Shown here one piece after another: positions 45,137 to 54,175 of a stretch of 64,000 nucleotides of DNA. The DNA is from NORP240 sp038134485. Lineage in GTDB: Bacteria; Pseudomonadota; Gammaproteobacteria; Pseudomonadales; Pseudohongiellaceae. Location: contig JAYPVG010000013.1 in NCBI GenBank assembly GCA_038134485.1, forward strand, positions 9,282 through 73,281, written 5' to 3'. The first letter of the stretch is position 1. The number at the start of each line of letters is the position of its first letter. The notes under the pieces are model-generated. The model ran no database searches. It was not told the DNA's origin and saw only the letters and a program-made list of their open reading frames with translations. A program made the translations under genes and the position numbers.

Positions 45137-46090
45137 CTACTGTAGGTTTCGATAATATTCACGGATGGGCGCGAATGGGCCCAATCGGTGTTGTTCGATC
45201 GGGAAATCATCAGCATAGGGGGGATATGGACTGTCTACCGGCTTATCAGCCAGATTGGGATAGTCGACCTCCAAATTGGCCCGTTGCGGACGCTCATGGG
45301 AATTGACAAAGGCCGCCACGTCGTATGCCTGGTTATCGGTTAGATCAGGTTGACCGAGAGGCATTCTGGCCTTGATGAAGCGCGCCGCTGTCAATAGCCG
45401 GCCCATGCCCGCACCGTTGTTAAAACTATCCGTGCCCCAGAGCGGCGGGAAAAGATAGCCTTCTCGCATTTCAGTACTGGCCGGCAGCCCCTCCCCATTT
45501 TCTCCGTGACAAACCTGACATCGCTCCTGGTACACGATTTCTCCAGCCGCGACGTTTGCAGCCCTGTCTGGTTCCACGAACGGTGGCGGCTCGTCAAGTT
45601 GTCGCCGGGTTTCGCCCATAAGATCAAACTGGCTATTCAAATTCTTGATATACATTTCCATCGAGATCATCTCGATGCTGGAACGTGGCAATTCACGGCC
45701 ATTCATGCTTCGGGTCATACAACCGTTTATTCGGTCACGGAGATCTCGCTCTCCTCCATCGCGGCCTGAAAAACGTGGATAACGATCATCTGCCTGCAAC
45801 AACGAGAGTGTGCCTGGCTTGGCACCGGTATCAAGATGGCAGGAAGCGCAATCCATGTAGGTCCCTGAGTAACGCATGGCCGGGTCCTCATGCCCCGGGC
45901 CTAGCAGGGCGGCAGTTTCCCGCACCAGTCTTCGGCCATATTCAACACTCGGCTCCTGGGTCAGAATCGGGGACGACGAAGGTCGCAAGGTCAGCGCGCC
46001 GAGCAGAACGCCCAGTCCCAGAACGAGGCTGGCAATCGCGACGGGCAAAATATTGCCTCGAAGTCCACCACCTGATAACAAGTCTTTCAT
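45137..46090 (-). CDS. membrane-anchored dihaem cytochrome c (TsdA-like)
   Basis: A 317-residue protein with one N-terminal membrane anchor (about 15-36) and two c-type haem sites, CASCH (81-85) and CQVCH (191-195), separated by a helical region. The order and LDTGAKPGT after the first site resemble thiosulfate dehydrogenase or SoxA-type dihaem cytochromes. No sox or tsd partner is adjacent. Its ATG overlaps the stop of the 57-residue peptide (ATGA), which in turn abuts the cbb3-type oxidase fusion, so it probably serves as an electron donor to that oxidase. Reaction unassigned. Confidence 0.8.
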   Translation of the reverse strand: MKDLLSGGGLRGNILPVAIASLVLGLGVLLGALTLRPSSSPILTQEPSVEYGRRLVRETAALLGPGHEDPAMRYSGTYMDCASCHLDTGAKPGTLSLLQADDRYPRFSGRDGGERDLRDRINGCMTRSMNGRELPRSSIEMISMEMYIKNLNSQFDLMGETRRQLDEPPPFVEPDRAANVAAGEIVYQERCQVCHGENGEGLPASTEMREGYLFPPLWGTDSFNNGAGMGRLLTAARFIKARMPLGQPDLTDNQAYDVAAFVNSHERPQRANLEVDYPNLADKPVDSPYPPYADDFPIEQHRLGPFAPIREYYRNLQ

Positions 46091-46260
46091 GGATCTACCT
46101 CATGACTTCGCCAAGTTTGGCTATCATAACGCTGAAGCTGCTTTTGAAAACAGAGCTTGGGCTGTTCGATACGACGGCGCCAGGCCGGATTAAACAGATA
46201 GGCAAGCAGGTACCCAACTGCCATCAATACAGTGGCCAATATAATGAGTGTGCTGGTCAA
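46087..46260 (-). CDS. 57-residue CcoQ-like membrane peptide
   Basis: A short gene not visible as a long open frame. It starts with TTG at 46260, two bases after the oxidase stop, and ends with a TGA that overlaps the next gene's ATG (ATGA). It encodes one transmembrane segment (TSTLIILATVLMAVGYLLAY), then FNPAWRRRIEQPKL and a charged tail. Position, size and topology resemble CcoQ-type subunits of cbb3 oxidases. GGAGG lies about 10 bases before the TTG. Confidence is moderate because the start codon is not ATG. Confidence 0.6.
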   Translation of the reverse strand: MTSTLIILATVLMAVGYLLAYLFNPAWRRRIEQPKLCFQKQLQRYDSQTWRSHEVDP

Positions 46261-46262
46261 AA

Positions 46263-48923
46263 TCAGTTTTCCTCCGACTCGAACAGCCAGCGCAGGTAGT
46301 GACTGACCGCCTCCATCTCGCTGCTATTGAGCCGATCGCCCCAGGGAGCCATCGACGTTCCGGGCACACCGTTACGCAGCGTCCGCATACTGGCTTCAAC
46401 ACTGAGGCGCTCGCGAGTGAAATCTGTCGGCGGAACCGGGACAGGAAGGCTGGCGACAGCAAAGCCTCGCCCATCACCGTTATCACCATGACATTCGGCG
46501 CAGTGCACCTCGTAAACCGCTTCTCCCGCAGCCAACTGTTGCGGGCTGGCCAGGCCGGCATCAACAGCAGAAAAGGCTTGCACGACAGCGGCGAGAACGG
46601 CCAGTTGGTCCGATGTTCGGTCACGCCAGGCCGGCATGGCAGTGCCGTAGACACCATTCCACAAAATGTCGGCCAACAAATCGAGACGATACTCGTGCTC
46701 TGTCAAATTGATCGGCGGCGGTTGCAACCAACTGGCAGCCCAGCCGTCACCTCGTCCTTCCTGCCCGTGACAGCCAGCGCAGTTGTCGCGCCAGAGGCTG
46801 ACACCCAAATCACTGATCGGTACCGCAGACAATTCAGGGGCATTGCCTCGCGGTCGGGTTTTACCGGGGTGCGAATTTAGCTCATTAACACTTAGCGAAA
46901 GCACAGCTCGATCGTCATCCGGCAACGCGGCCCTGCCCGCGATATCGCCTTCCGGCCAGGCCAGATCTCGCGCCCGTCCGAGGCTTTCGAGGTACGCTAC
47001 CAGATCAAGAGCCTCGCGGCGCGGGCGTTCTGGTGAACCGTCAAAAAATTGCGTATAGGCTGGCATAACTGATTGGGGAACCACACTTCGCGGAGCAAAC
47101 AAATGCGCCAGCTGCCATTGCTGTGTCCGGGTACCGCCAGCTCGGGACAGGTCCGGACCAATGCGGCGCGTACCCAGCATATGGGGGAAATCCATGCGCC
47201 CCTCCCAGGCCAGCGTGGGCGCTCCAAACCGTTCCATGTCCGCCTCGATATAGCGTATCTGCTGAGTGTGGCAGTATCCGCAACCTTCTCGAGCGTAGAT
47301 CTGCCGACCGCGGACCTCCGACGGACTCAGAGGCAAATCTTGCGCCGGGCCAAGGACCGCCGATTGCCGCGCAAGAATCTCGCCGGGTAATACGCCAAGC
47401 AAAGATACCGAGAATACAAAAAAAATAACCCCGGCGACCGAGGCTGTTATATAGGACATCCGCAACGCTCTGGCAGAATTCCGCACGGCATCTTCTACTA
47501 CAGACGCCTCGCCCGGCGGGGGACTGGTAATTTGTGTCACTTCTCGCACGACAACACGGAACGGCGTTGAGCCTCTAATCAGCCCATAAAACAAAATTAC
47601 AAAGCCGGCGGCGACGGGTATCGCAGACAAACTGCGGACTATCCAGTAAGGCCGCGAGGCCCGAACTGAATCCAGCCAGGGAGCCCCAGAACTCCATAGT
47701 TCACCCTGTACCAGCCCAGCCAGTGACAGGTCGATCACCATAATCAGGATACCGACAGTCAACAAACGGTACGCCCAGTCGATCGCCCGAGCATCATAGC
47801 GGGCATCAGGCATTCGCTGCCACGCGTGAACTATCCCACTGATACTTGCGAATGTGGCAAAGCCAAGCATAGCCAGATGGGAATGGCCGATAACAAAGTC
47901 AGTAAAGTGAATGGCCTGGCTAAATCCCATATTAGCCTGCAAGGAACCCTGGAGACTCACTACCAGATAGAACACCACGGCCGTGGAAGCGAAGCGCAGG
48001 GCCGGGTCCGCCGGAATCAATCCGGCGCCTCGTTGGGACAGTAGCAGGTTGCTCACCACGATAATTACAACAAGGCCCAGCAGAAAGGACGCCAGTATGG
48101 CGGTTGACTGGGCCGCCATGGGTATTACCGAGTAAATATAGTGATGAATACCATTCAATGGATAGAGAAAGAACAGCCCCCAGAAGCCCACCATAGACAA
48201 AAAATGGCTATATATAGGCCGCCCGGTACTGGCAGGTATTACGAAGTAGAGAATGGCCAGAGCCAGTGGAGTAACAAACAATCCGACTGCATCGTGAATC
48301 CACAACCCACTGAACGCCGCTCCGGCGGCTCCCGGGACCATTTCGGGGACAATATTGCCCATCGGGTAGGCCAACAGGGTAAAGACCAGAGCACCAATTA
48401 TGTACCAGCTGGAAACGTACAGATTTTCGAATCCCCGACGGAAAAATGCGGGAAGGAACTGGATTGCTGCCAAAATTAACGCTGCAACCATCAACAAGTC
48501 GACCGGCCAGGGAAATTCTGCCCATTCGAGCGGTTGACTCACTCCGGCCAGTACCAGCATCCAGCCGGGGAACATAACGGCAAAATTCCATAAGCCGAAT
48601 AGCCACAGACCGAGTCGGTGACTGGTAACCTCCCTGCCGCTCAAAACCGGAACGGCGTAATACAGAAATCCCAGAAAAGCGTTCCCCAGCCAACCCAGCA
48701 TAATACCCTGAGTATGGGCATATCGAAGACGCCCCCAGCTGGGCAATGCGCCAGTGAGGTCAGGCCAGAAAAACTGCAGGGATATCAAAATGCCGAACAA
48801 AACCGCCAGTAGCAGAATAACAAAGGCCGCCAGACCATGCGCTCGAACCAGCAAGCTGTCTATCACGGCGACCTGTTGACTCTCACTGGGCTGTTGAAGC
48901 TGCCCACCAATCTCTTCAGACAC
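46263..48923 (-). CDS. fused CcoN-CcoO-CcoP cbb3-type cytochrome c oxidase
   Basis: An 886-residue single polypeptide combining what are usually three subunits. The N-terminal part (about 1-480) has about twelve helices and the heme-copper motifs of CcoN: HTQGIMLGW, WIHDAVGLF, NGIHHYIYSV and IGHSHLAMLGF. Next comes a CcoO-like monohaem domain with CGYCH (548-552) and QQIRYIEADMERFG. The C-terminal region has two more haem c sites, CAGCH (715-719) and CAECH (808-812), as in CcoP. It should reduce oxygen to water and conserve energy at high affinity. The GTG at 48923 is chosen, with AGAGAAG upstream; longer in-frame starts at 49010 and 49016 would add an odd 29-31 residues. Confidence 0.88.
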   Translation of the reverse strand: MSEEIGGQLQQPSESQQVAVIDSLLVRAHGLAAFVILLLAVLFGILISLQFFWPDLTGALPSWGRLRYAHTQGIMLGWLGNAFLGFLYYAVPVLSGREVTSHRLGLWLFGLWNFAVMFPGWMLVLAGVSQPLEWAEFPWPVDLLMVAALILAAIQFLPAFFRRGFENLYVSSWYIIGALVFTLLAYPMGNIVPEMVPGAAGAAFSGLWIHDAVGLFVTPLALAILYFVIPASTGRPIYSHFLSMVGFWGLFFLYPLNGIHHYIYSVIPMAAQSTAILASFLLGLVVIIVVSNLLLSQRGAGLIPADPALRFASTAVVFYLVVSLQGSLQANMGFSQAIHFTDFVIGHSHLAMLGFATFASISGIVHAWQRMPDARYDARAIDWAYRLLTVGILIMVIDLSLAGLVQGELWSSGAPWLDSVRASRPYWIVRSLSAIPVAAGFVILFYGLIRGSTPFRVVVREVTQITSPPPGEASVVEDAVRNSARALRMSYITASVAGVIFFVFSVSLLGVLPGEILARQSAVLGPAQDLPLSPSEVRGRQIYAREGCGYCHTQQIRYIEADMERFGAPTLAWEGRMDFPHMLGTRRIGPDLSRAGGTRTQQWQLAHLFAPRSVVPQSVMPAYTQFFDGSPERPRREALDLVAYLESLGRARDLAWPEGDIAGRAALPDDDRAVLSLSVNELNSHPGKTRPRGNAPELSAVPISDLGVSLWRDNCAGCHGQEGRGDGWAASWLQPPPINLTEHEYRLDLLADILWNGVYGTAMPAWRDRTSDQLAVLAAVVQAFSAVDAGLASPQQLAAGEAVYEVHCAECHGDNGDGRGFAVASLPVPVPPTDFTRERLSVEASMRTLRNGVPGTSMAPWGDRLNSSEMEAVSHYLRWLFESEEN

Positions 48924-49217
48924 ATTACTTCTCTTTTGTCGACTACAGGCGCGATTGGCGCCGGGAAATGCAATTATAGCCAAGCTTGCAGCATTGAGAA
49001 GTGATCGCATACCCACCCACTATGCTTTCCCCTGGAAACTTGGTAACTCAGCGTGAACAGTCCCTGATTCTGAGACATCGCAGATAGACAGACAAAATAT
49101 CAAAGTAATTGGCGGGTGGTCGAGAGCACCTGGGATGATGGTACCGGCAGCGTAATTGATCCCCGCGATACTCTGCATTATATTGCGCCGAGGCCTGCAG
49201 TCTGGAAGCATTTAATC

Positions 49218-49670
49218 ATGACGGGACCAGATAAACTTACAACCCTCGGATGGCGAGAGTGGGTATTGCTACCTCAACTTGCCGACTTACCAATTAAGGC
49301 CAAGGTTGATACCGGCGCAAAGACATCAGCACTGCATGCGTTCTACATAGAGCCCTACAGAAAAGATGGCGAGTTGCTGGTGAAGTTTCTGATCCACCCG
49401 CTGCAGAATGACACCAGCACCGAAATCGAGTGTCATGCGCCGGTAATCGATCAACGCATGGTATCGGATTCCGGCGGACATAAGGAACAGCGTTTTGTAA
49501 TCGAGACCGCTGTCGTCATCCAGGAACAGTCTTTCCCCATCGAGCTCACTCTGACCGATCGAGATTCTATGTTGTTCAGGATGTTACTCGGCCGCTCGGC
49601 ATTGAAGGGACGCTTCAGTGTCGACAGCGCCAGTTCATTCCTTGCCGGCGGGAACAGTAAGACTCCGTGA
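49218..49670 (+). CDS. RimK-associated zinc/aspartic-type protease (PF05618-like)
   Basis: A 150-residue protein starting at the ATG 49218 (GGAAG upstream; the longer frame start at 49116 adds unlike residues). It has the retropepsin-like motif KVDTGAKTSALHAFYIE and a second motif LLGRSALKGRFSVDS, matching the RimK-associated ATP-dependent zinc protease family. In other proteobacteria this protein is linked with RimK and control of the modified ribosomal protein S6. Here rimK and an aspartoacylase-like gene lie opposite and convergent, 31 bases away. Confidence 0.85.
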   Translation: MTGPDKLTTLGWREWVLLPQLADLPIKAKVDTGAKTSALHAFYIEPYRKDGELLVKFLIHPLQNDTSTEIECHAPVIDQRMVSDSGGHKEQRFVIETAVVIQEQSFPIELTLTDRDSMLFRMLLGRSALKGRFSVDSASSFLAGGNSKTP

Positions 49671-49701
49671 GCCGGCGATCAGCAATACTGCCAGGATCTC
49701 G

Positions 49702-50751
49702 TCAAACTATCGGAGGTTCTGGCGCTGGCTTGCGATCGGTAGCGGGATCCATTTCATCCTGAAAGCTTTCGACAATTTCGACAACTCCCGAAGTATCATC
49801 AAACCTGGCAATGTGGAACAGCGCCTCTCCTTCATTGACCAGGGGAATATTGGTTCTGCCTATGATAATTCCCTCGTGAGTCGCAGTGACTTCTTCATCT
49901 CTCGCGCCAAAAGGATCGGAAATTACCCCCAGAGACTCACCTCTTGCCACGTTCTCACCCAGCATTTTACTGGCGCGCAATATTCCGCTTTTATGCGCAC
50001 GCACCCAAGTGCTGGAGCGCGCCACATAGGGACTTAATAATCTTAGCGGCCTGGATTTTAGTGTGGGCAGCATATCAAGTTCTCGCATCACAGCCACGAC
50101 GCCCCTGACTCCGGCTCTTATCGCGACTTCATCAAATCGCAGCGCTTCCCCCGCTTCGTAAACAACTACCGGAATTCCCATGTTCGCGGCGGCACTCCTG
50201 AGAGTTCCCTGAGCTATTTCGGTATTGATAATTACCGGAGCATTGAACGCCCGGGCCATTCTGTCCACTTCAGGATCTTCGAGGTTTGCGCGGAGTTGTG
50301 GAAAGTTGTCCCGGTGTCGGGCTGCGGTATGAAGGTCAATACCGTGAGTACATTTAGCAACCACTTCCTCTATGAAGAGATGAGCAACCCTGGCAGCCAG
50401 CGATCCTTTTTCAGAGCCCGGAAACGATCTGTTTAAATCGCGCCGATCAGGCAGGTATCGAGTCTGTGAGATAAAACCGAAAATGTTAACCACTGGAACG
50501 GCTACCAGCGTACCCCTGATCCGCCGCAAGGACTTCCGGTTCAGCACGCGACGAATAATTTCCACTCCGTTAATTTCGTCACCGTGAATGGCGCCAGACA
50601 GAAACAGCGTGGGACCGGGTTTTTTACCGTGCACCACATATACCGGGCAACTGATAGGTGCGTGGGTATACAGAGCGGGAACCGGAATATTAATTTGAGT
50701 TCGGTTTCCCGGTGCTACAGCCACACCCGCAATAGAAAATGACGCACGCAT
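49702..50751 (-). CDS. succinylglutamate desuccinylase/aspartoacylase family zinc hydrolase
   Basis: A 349-residue M14-type zinc carboxypeptidase-fold hydrolase: SGAIHGDEINGVE (zinc His and Glu), DRRDLNRSFPGSEKG, and GIDLHTAARHRDNFPQLRANL. The family removes acyl groups from amino acids such as N-succinyl-glutamate or N-acetyl-aspartate, or modifies proteins. Its start lies 4 bases from the rimK stop, so the two are co-transcribed. It could act on the glutamylated S6 tail or on free substrate; not decided. A Pro-rich tail ends the protein. Confidence 0.85.
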   Translation of the reverse strand: MRASFSIAGVAVAPGNRTQINIPVPALYTHAPISCPVYVVHGKKPGPTLFLSGAIHGDEINGVEIIRRVLNRKSLRRIRGTLVAVPVVNIFGFISQTRYLPDRRDLNRSFPGSEKGSLAARVAHLFIEEVVAKCTHGIDLHTAARHRDNFPQLRANLEDPEVDRMARAFNAPVIINTEIAQGTLRSAAANMGIPVVVYEAGEALRFDEVAIRAGVRGVVAVMRELDMLPTLKSRPLRLLSPYVARSSTWVRAHKSGILRASKMLGENVARGESLGVISDPFGARDEEVTATHEGIIIGRTNIPLVNEGEALFHIARFDDTSGVVEIVESFQDEMDPATDRKPAPEPPIV

Positions 50752-50754
50752 AGA

Positions 50755-51660
50755 TTAGCCGCGGCCGCGAGTTTTGGTCTTGCCCGATCTGATATTCTTT
50801 TCGAGGAAATGAATGATCATGCCGGCAATGTCTTTTCCCGTAACGGTCTCTATGCCTTCAAGACCTGGAGAAGAATTAACCTCCATAACGACCGGCCCGT
50901 GGTTAGTGCGCAGGATATCCACCCCACAAACATTAAGTCCCATAGTCCGCGCAGCGCGAACGGCCGTTGAACGTTCCTCAGGAGTTATCTTCACAGTCAT
51001 GGCAGTACCGCCCCGGTGAATATTGGACCGAAATTCCCCTTCTGCACCCTGCCGCTTCATTGCTGCCACTACTTTGTCTCCGATCACGAAGCAGCGGATA
51101 TCCGAGCCCCCCGCTTCCTTTATAAATTCTTGCACCAGAACGCTTATTTGCATGCCAAGAAACGATTCGATTACGCTTTCCGCTGCCTTACGGGTTTCTG
51201 CCAGCACCACGCCGATTCCCTGAGTCCCTTGCAACAGTTTTATTACCAACGGGGCACCTCCGACCATTTCGATCAGATCCTGGATATCGTCCGGTTTATT
51301 GGCAAAACCCGTCACCGGCAATCCAATACCCTTGCGGGAAAGAAGCTGTAACGCGCGAAGCTTGTCTCTGGACCGGGTGATCGCTACTGACTCATTAAGG
51401 GGGTAGACCCCCATCATTTCAAACTGCCTTAGCACGGCGGTACCGTAGAATGTGACTGAAGCGCCGATTCTGGGAACGATAGCATCGAATCCGTGCAGGT
51501 CCTCGCCCCTATAATGGATTGAGGGTCGCATAGAGGTGATATTCATGTAGCAACGCAGCACGTCCAGGATTCTGACCTCATGGCCTCGCTCTTTCGCCGC
51601 TTCGACCAACCTGCCAGTTGAGTAAAGCTTCGGATTACGAGAAAGTATGGCTATTTTCAT
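50755..51660 (-). CDS. rimK: RimK, ribosomal protein S6 L-glutamate ligase
   Basis: A 301-residue ATP-grasp ligase with the standard RimK layout: MKIAILSRNPKLYSTGRLVEA at the N-terminus, VIKLLQGTQGIGVVLAE (ATP-binding loop), SDIRCFVIGDKVVAAMKRQ, EFRSNIHRGG and the metal-binding VVMEVNSSPGLEGIE. It adds glutamates to the C-terminus of S6 and is known to modulate translation. GGAGTAAGAA lies before the ATG. The length and motifs fit well. The C-terminal Lys/Arg-rich tail (KTKTRGRG) is common. It starts a unit with the desuccinylase-like gene. Confidence 0.93.
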   Translation of the reverse strand: MKIAILSRNPKLYSTGRLVEAAKERGHEVRILDVLRCYMNITSMRPSIHYRGEDLHGFDAIVPRIGASVTFYGTAVLRQFEMMGVYPLNESVAITRSRDKLRALQLLSRKGIGLPVTGFANKPDDIQDLIEMVGGAPLVIKLLQGTQGIGVVLAETRKAAESVIESFLGMQISVLVQEFIKEAGGSDIRCFVIGDKVVAAMKRQGAEGEFRSNIHRGGTAMTVKITPEERSTAVRAARTMGLNVCGVDILRTNHGPVVMEVNSSPGLEGIETVTGKDIAGMIIHFLEKNIRSGKTKTRGRG

Positions 51661-51832
51661 TTCTTACTCCAGGCCCCAGACACGTGATCACGAACCTGAT
51701 AGCGGATTCGCTGTAAATTAAAAGTCAGTATTGGTCTAATTACAGGCAGCTCAGTCAATAAGCCAGCAAGCAAACAAGTTAGCCATGGCAAGTCCTCTCT
51801 GCTTTCAGCAGCAGAATATTGTCCTGTAACCG

Positions 51833-51866
51833 AAAACACCCCCAATGCTTTTGCCTTGAGGGTGTT
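51833..51866 (-). terminator. terminator of the VOC gene
   Basis: On the minus strand AACACCCTCAA pairs with TTGGGGGTGTT with one mismatch, then TTTT. It lies after the stop of the VOC gene (51900). Confidence 0.7.
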
Positions 51867-51899
51867 ATGCTGGCTTAAACGGAGATGCTCTGCTACCGG

Positions 51900-52709
51900 C
51901 TAAGGCATATCCCCTTGCCGCTGCACCAACTCAATATTGGCGCCGCGGGGTCCAGCGAGATAGAAAAACTCGATCATGCCATTAGGCAGCTGCATGTCGC
52001 GCGGCAACACGGTGACATAAGCCCCGCGACCCTTTAACTCGGCCATGGTCTCCGAGGCCACGCTCGCACGCCAGCCGAAATGGTCAATCGTGCCCTCGGT
52101 GCTCGGGAAAGTATCTCCTTCAGATACCAGCAACCACACATTGCCGGGATACAGCAAACCAGGAATACGACCTTTAAGGTTTAACCTGACTCCGCCGAAC
52201 ATATTTTCATACCAGTCCAGGGCCTCGCCAGGATTGGGATCTCGCAAGTGTATGTGATGCAGGCCCAGGTGTTGAAAGTCTTCAATCAGTTCGAGCCTGG
52301 TGCCCCATGGATCGACCATGAAAGCCAGCTTGAATAACCCGGACACATCCCGAATCTCTCCCTGCAGGGTCGCGCCCGCAGCCTGAAGCTGTTCCACCTT
52401 GGCATTCAGGTCAAGAAAGGAAAAGCCCAGATGATCGACCACACTGCCTTGACTCGGCCTGCGAGGATTGCCCCTGTCCGACAGCCACATAACCCGCGTG
52501 CGATTGAATAACAACCGATCGTCGCGACCATCGACCCACTCACCTCCGATGTTATCAAGGTACCAGGCGGCCGCAGCCTGAGGATCCGGCACCGCCATGT
52601 GAATATGATCGAAAAGTTTGCTGGGAGTTTGTGAAAAAGCCGCATTACTGAAGACAATCAGGATAAGTAGCGGAATATGGATAAAGAAACGAGAATTAAA
52701 TTGTTTCAC
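51900..52709 (-). CDS. exported two-domain VOC (glyoxalase/dioxygenase-fold) protein
   Basis: A 269-residue protein with a Sec signal peptide ending AFSQ. Two VOC/glyoxalase units follow: FDHIHMAVPDPQAAAAWYLD with VDHLGFSFLD and PWGTRLELIED, then LHHIHLRDPNPGEALDWYE with IDHFGWRAS and RGANIELVQRQ. Metal-binding H and E residues appear in both. The family includes extradiol dioxygenases, glyoxalases and resistance proteins; periplasmic export is uncommon and no substrate can be given. It lies alone, with a terminator after it and 206 bases before the YceI gene. Confidence 0.8.
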   Translation of the reverse strand: MKQFNSRFFIHIPLLILIVFSNAAFSQTPSKLFDHIHMAVPDPQAAAAWYLDNIGGEWVDGRDDRLLFNRTRVMWLSDRGNPRRPSQGSVVDHLGFSFLDLNAKVEQLQAAGATLQGEIRDVSGLFKLAFMVDPWGTRLELIEDFQHLGLHHIHLRDPNPGEALDWYENMFGGVRLNLKGRIPGLLYPGNVWLLVSEGDTFPSTEGTIDHFGWRASVASETMAELKGRGAYVTVLPRDMQLPNGMIEFFYLAGPRGANIELVQRQGDMP

Positions 52710-52854
52710 TGGCCTGACTCCTGTTAAGCATTGCCGTGACCTTGCGCGGCAAGTTTTTCATCGGATGAAGAGTTTGACTGCTTTAAAAACGCCCTGTCAA
52801 CAGCGACAGTCCGCGCTGGTCGACCGCAATGCTGCGATTATTGTGAATCGACAT

Positions 52855-52884
52855 AAAAAACCCCGAGTTGCAATCAACCCGGGG
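52855..52884 (-). terminator. terminator of the first YceI gene
   Basis: On the minus strand CCCCGGGTTG pairs with CAACTCGGGG (one mismatch) and runs into a TTTTTT tract. Confidence 0.8.
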
Positions 52885-52915
52885 CCTCTAGTTAGAGTAC
52901 GCGGTACCGCCGCGA

Positions 52916-53557
52916 CTAGCTGACGTCCATGAACTCCACGTGGATTTCAAGTTCGATCTCGTCACCTACACCGAAACTGGTGAAGCGGTCCACGCCGAAA
53001 TCTGAACGCAGAAAACGGGCGCTTGCCGAGAATCCAACAGTATAGCTGCGAGTTAGAAAGTTGCGCCCGCCACCATGAAAACTGACTTCAAGATTGACCG
53101 GCGCGGTTACACCATGAAACGTCAGATCACCGGCAAACACAAATGAATTTTCACCGGTGAACTCAACAAAGGAAGTTGTCCGGTACACCGCTTGCGGATA
53201 GGTCTCGGTATCCAACCAACTCCCTCCGCGCAATTCCTCTTCAAACTCCGGCAGATTTACATTGATGGAAGCCATGTTGACCACTACTTCCAGACTGGAA
53301 TTTTCAATGTTCTCCGGATCGAAATCCAAAGTGGCATCAAAGTCGGTAAACCGACCCAGAAAAGTAGAAAAGCCAAGATGGTTAAGCTTAAACAGCAATG
53401 CCGCATGGTCCGAGTCCAGCGCATAGGCTCCGGACCTCAGTTCGGTGATCTCATTGGTCTGGTCTGGCGTCAGCAGACGGTCACAGGAAACAAGTATCAC
53501 TGAGCAAGCCAGAATTACCAAACACCGACCCAGGCTGGAAAATAAACTAGACATCAT
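52916..53557 (-). CDS. YceI-family lipoprotein
   Basis: A 213-residue YceI-like protein whose signal ends in a lipobox LVSC (Cys at about 25), so it is lipid-anchored. The lipocalin-like barrel has the usual motifs: YALDSDHAALLFKLNHLGFSTF, ATLDFDPENIENSSLEVVV, FAGDLTFHGVTAPVNLEV and FSASARFLRSDFGV. YceI proteins bind polyprenyl or similar hydrophobic chains. It is paired with a second YceI gene upstream, 17 bases apart, so both are one transcript. AAGG lies 8 bases before the ATG. Confidence 0.88.
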   Translation of the reverse strand: MMSSLFSSLGRCLVILACSVILVSCDRLLTPDQTNEITELRSGAYALDSDHAALLFKLNHLGFSTFLGRFTDFDATLDFDPENIENSSLEVVVNMASINVNLPEFEEELRGGSWLDTETYPQAVYRTTSFVEFTGENSFVFAGDLTFHGVTAPVNLEVSFHGGGRNFLTRSYTVGFSASARFLRSDFGVDRFTSFGVGDEIELEIHVEFMDVS

Positions 53558-53574
53558 TCAATTAACCTTCTCTT

Positions 53575-54150
53575 TTACTGCTGAATGGCGTAGACATCGA
53601 CAGTGATGGCTACCTCGTTCGGAACTTCAGCAGTGTTGGCCCAGTAACCCTGACCGACACCGAAATCCAGACGCAGGATTGTAACTTCACTAGTCAGATG
53701 AAAACAAACCTGTCCATCGCATGTTTCCACATCCAGACTGAAGGGGAAGCTCAGCGGCTTGGTCTGATCGCGAATAGTGAGGGTGCCTTCCGAGGTGAAG
53801 GCATTCGCAGACTCGACAGCACAGCTCTCGGCCGTGAAACTGGCAGTAGGCCAGGTATCGACATCAAAGAGCTCAAAATCCAACAGGTAATCCAATACCT
53901 CGGGGGAATCCACGTAAATATCGTTGATGGGGATGGTCACCTGGAATTCGCAGGAGCTGGGGCGTAGTGGGTCGATATCAAACGTCGCCTGAACATTGCG
54001 GAATTGACCCTCGAATGGCTCACCACCATAGGAATACTGAAATGTGACTACCGATAATCCGGGATCGAGCTGCCACTCCGCTGCCTGCGTCGGCAGGCTT
54101 ACACTCATCATAAAGGAAGCCAGCATCAGTGTTTTGGATAAGAATCGCAT
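53575..54150 (-). CDS. YceI-family exported protein
   Basis: A 191-residue YceI-like protein from the ATG at 54150, which starts the signal peptide ending TQAAE. The mature part: WQLDPGLSVVTFQYSYGGEP, ASFTAESCAVESANAFTSEG, TIRDQTKPLSFPFSLDV, and RLDFGVGQGYWANTAEV. Two pairs of Cys. It differs from the lipoprotein next to it and does not share its lipobox. Longer frames upstream overlap the PQQ gene and are not used. AGGAG is about 11 bases before the ATG. Confidence 0.85.
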   Translation of the reverse strand: MRFLSKTLMLASFMMSVSLPTQAAEWQLDPGLSVVTFQYSYGGEPFEGQFRNVQATFDIDPLRPSSCEFQVTIPINDIYVDSPEVLDYLLDFELFDVDTWPTASFTAESCAVESANAFTSEGTLTIRDQTKPLSFPFSLDVETCDGQVCFHLTSEVTILRLDFGVGQGYWANTAEVPNEVAITVDVYAIQQ

Positions 54151-54175
54151 GATGATATTTACTCCTGATTTAAAT

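Noticed and set aside
51657..51845. A 62-codon minus-strand frame ending in an ATGA overlap with rimK
   Set aside because: It would start with TTG inside the terminator of the VOC gene, has no ribosome site, and rimK has its own good site.
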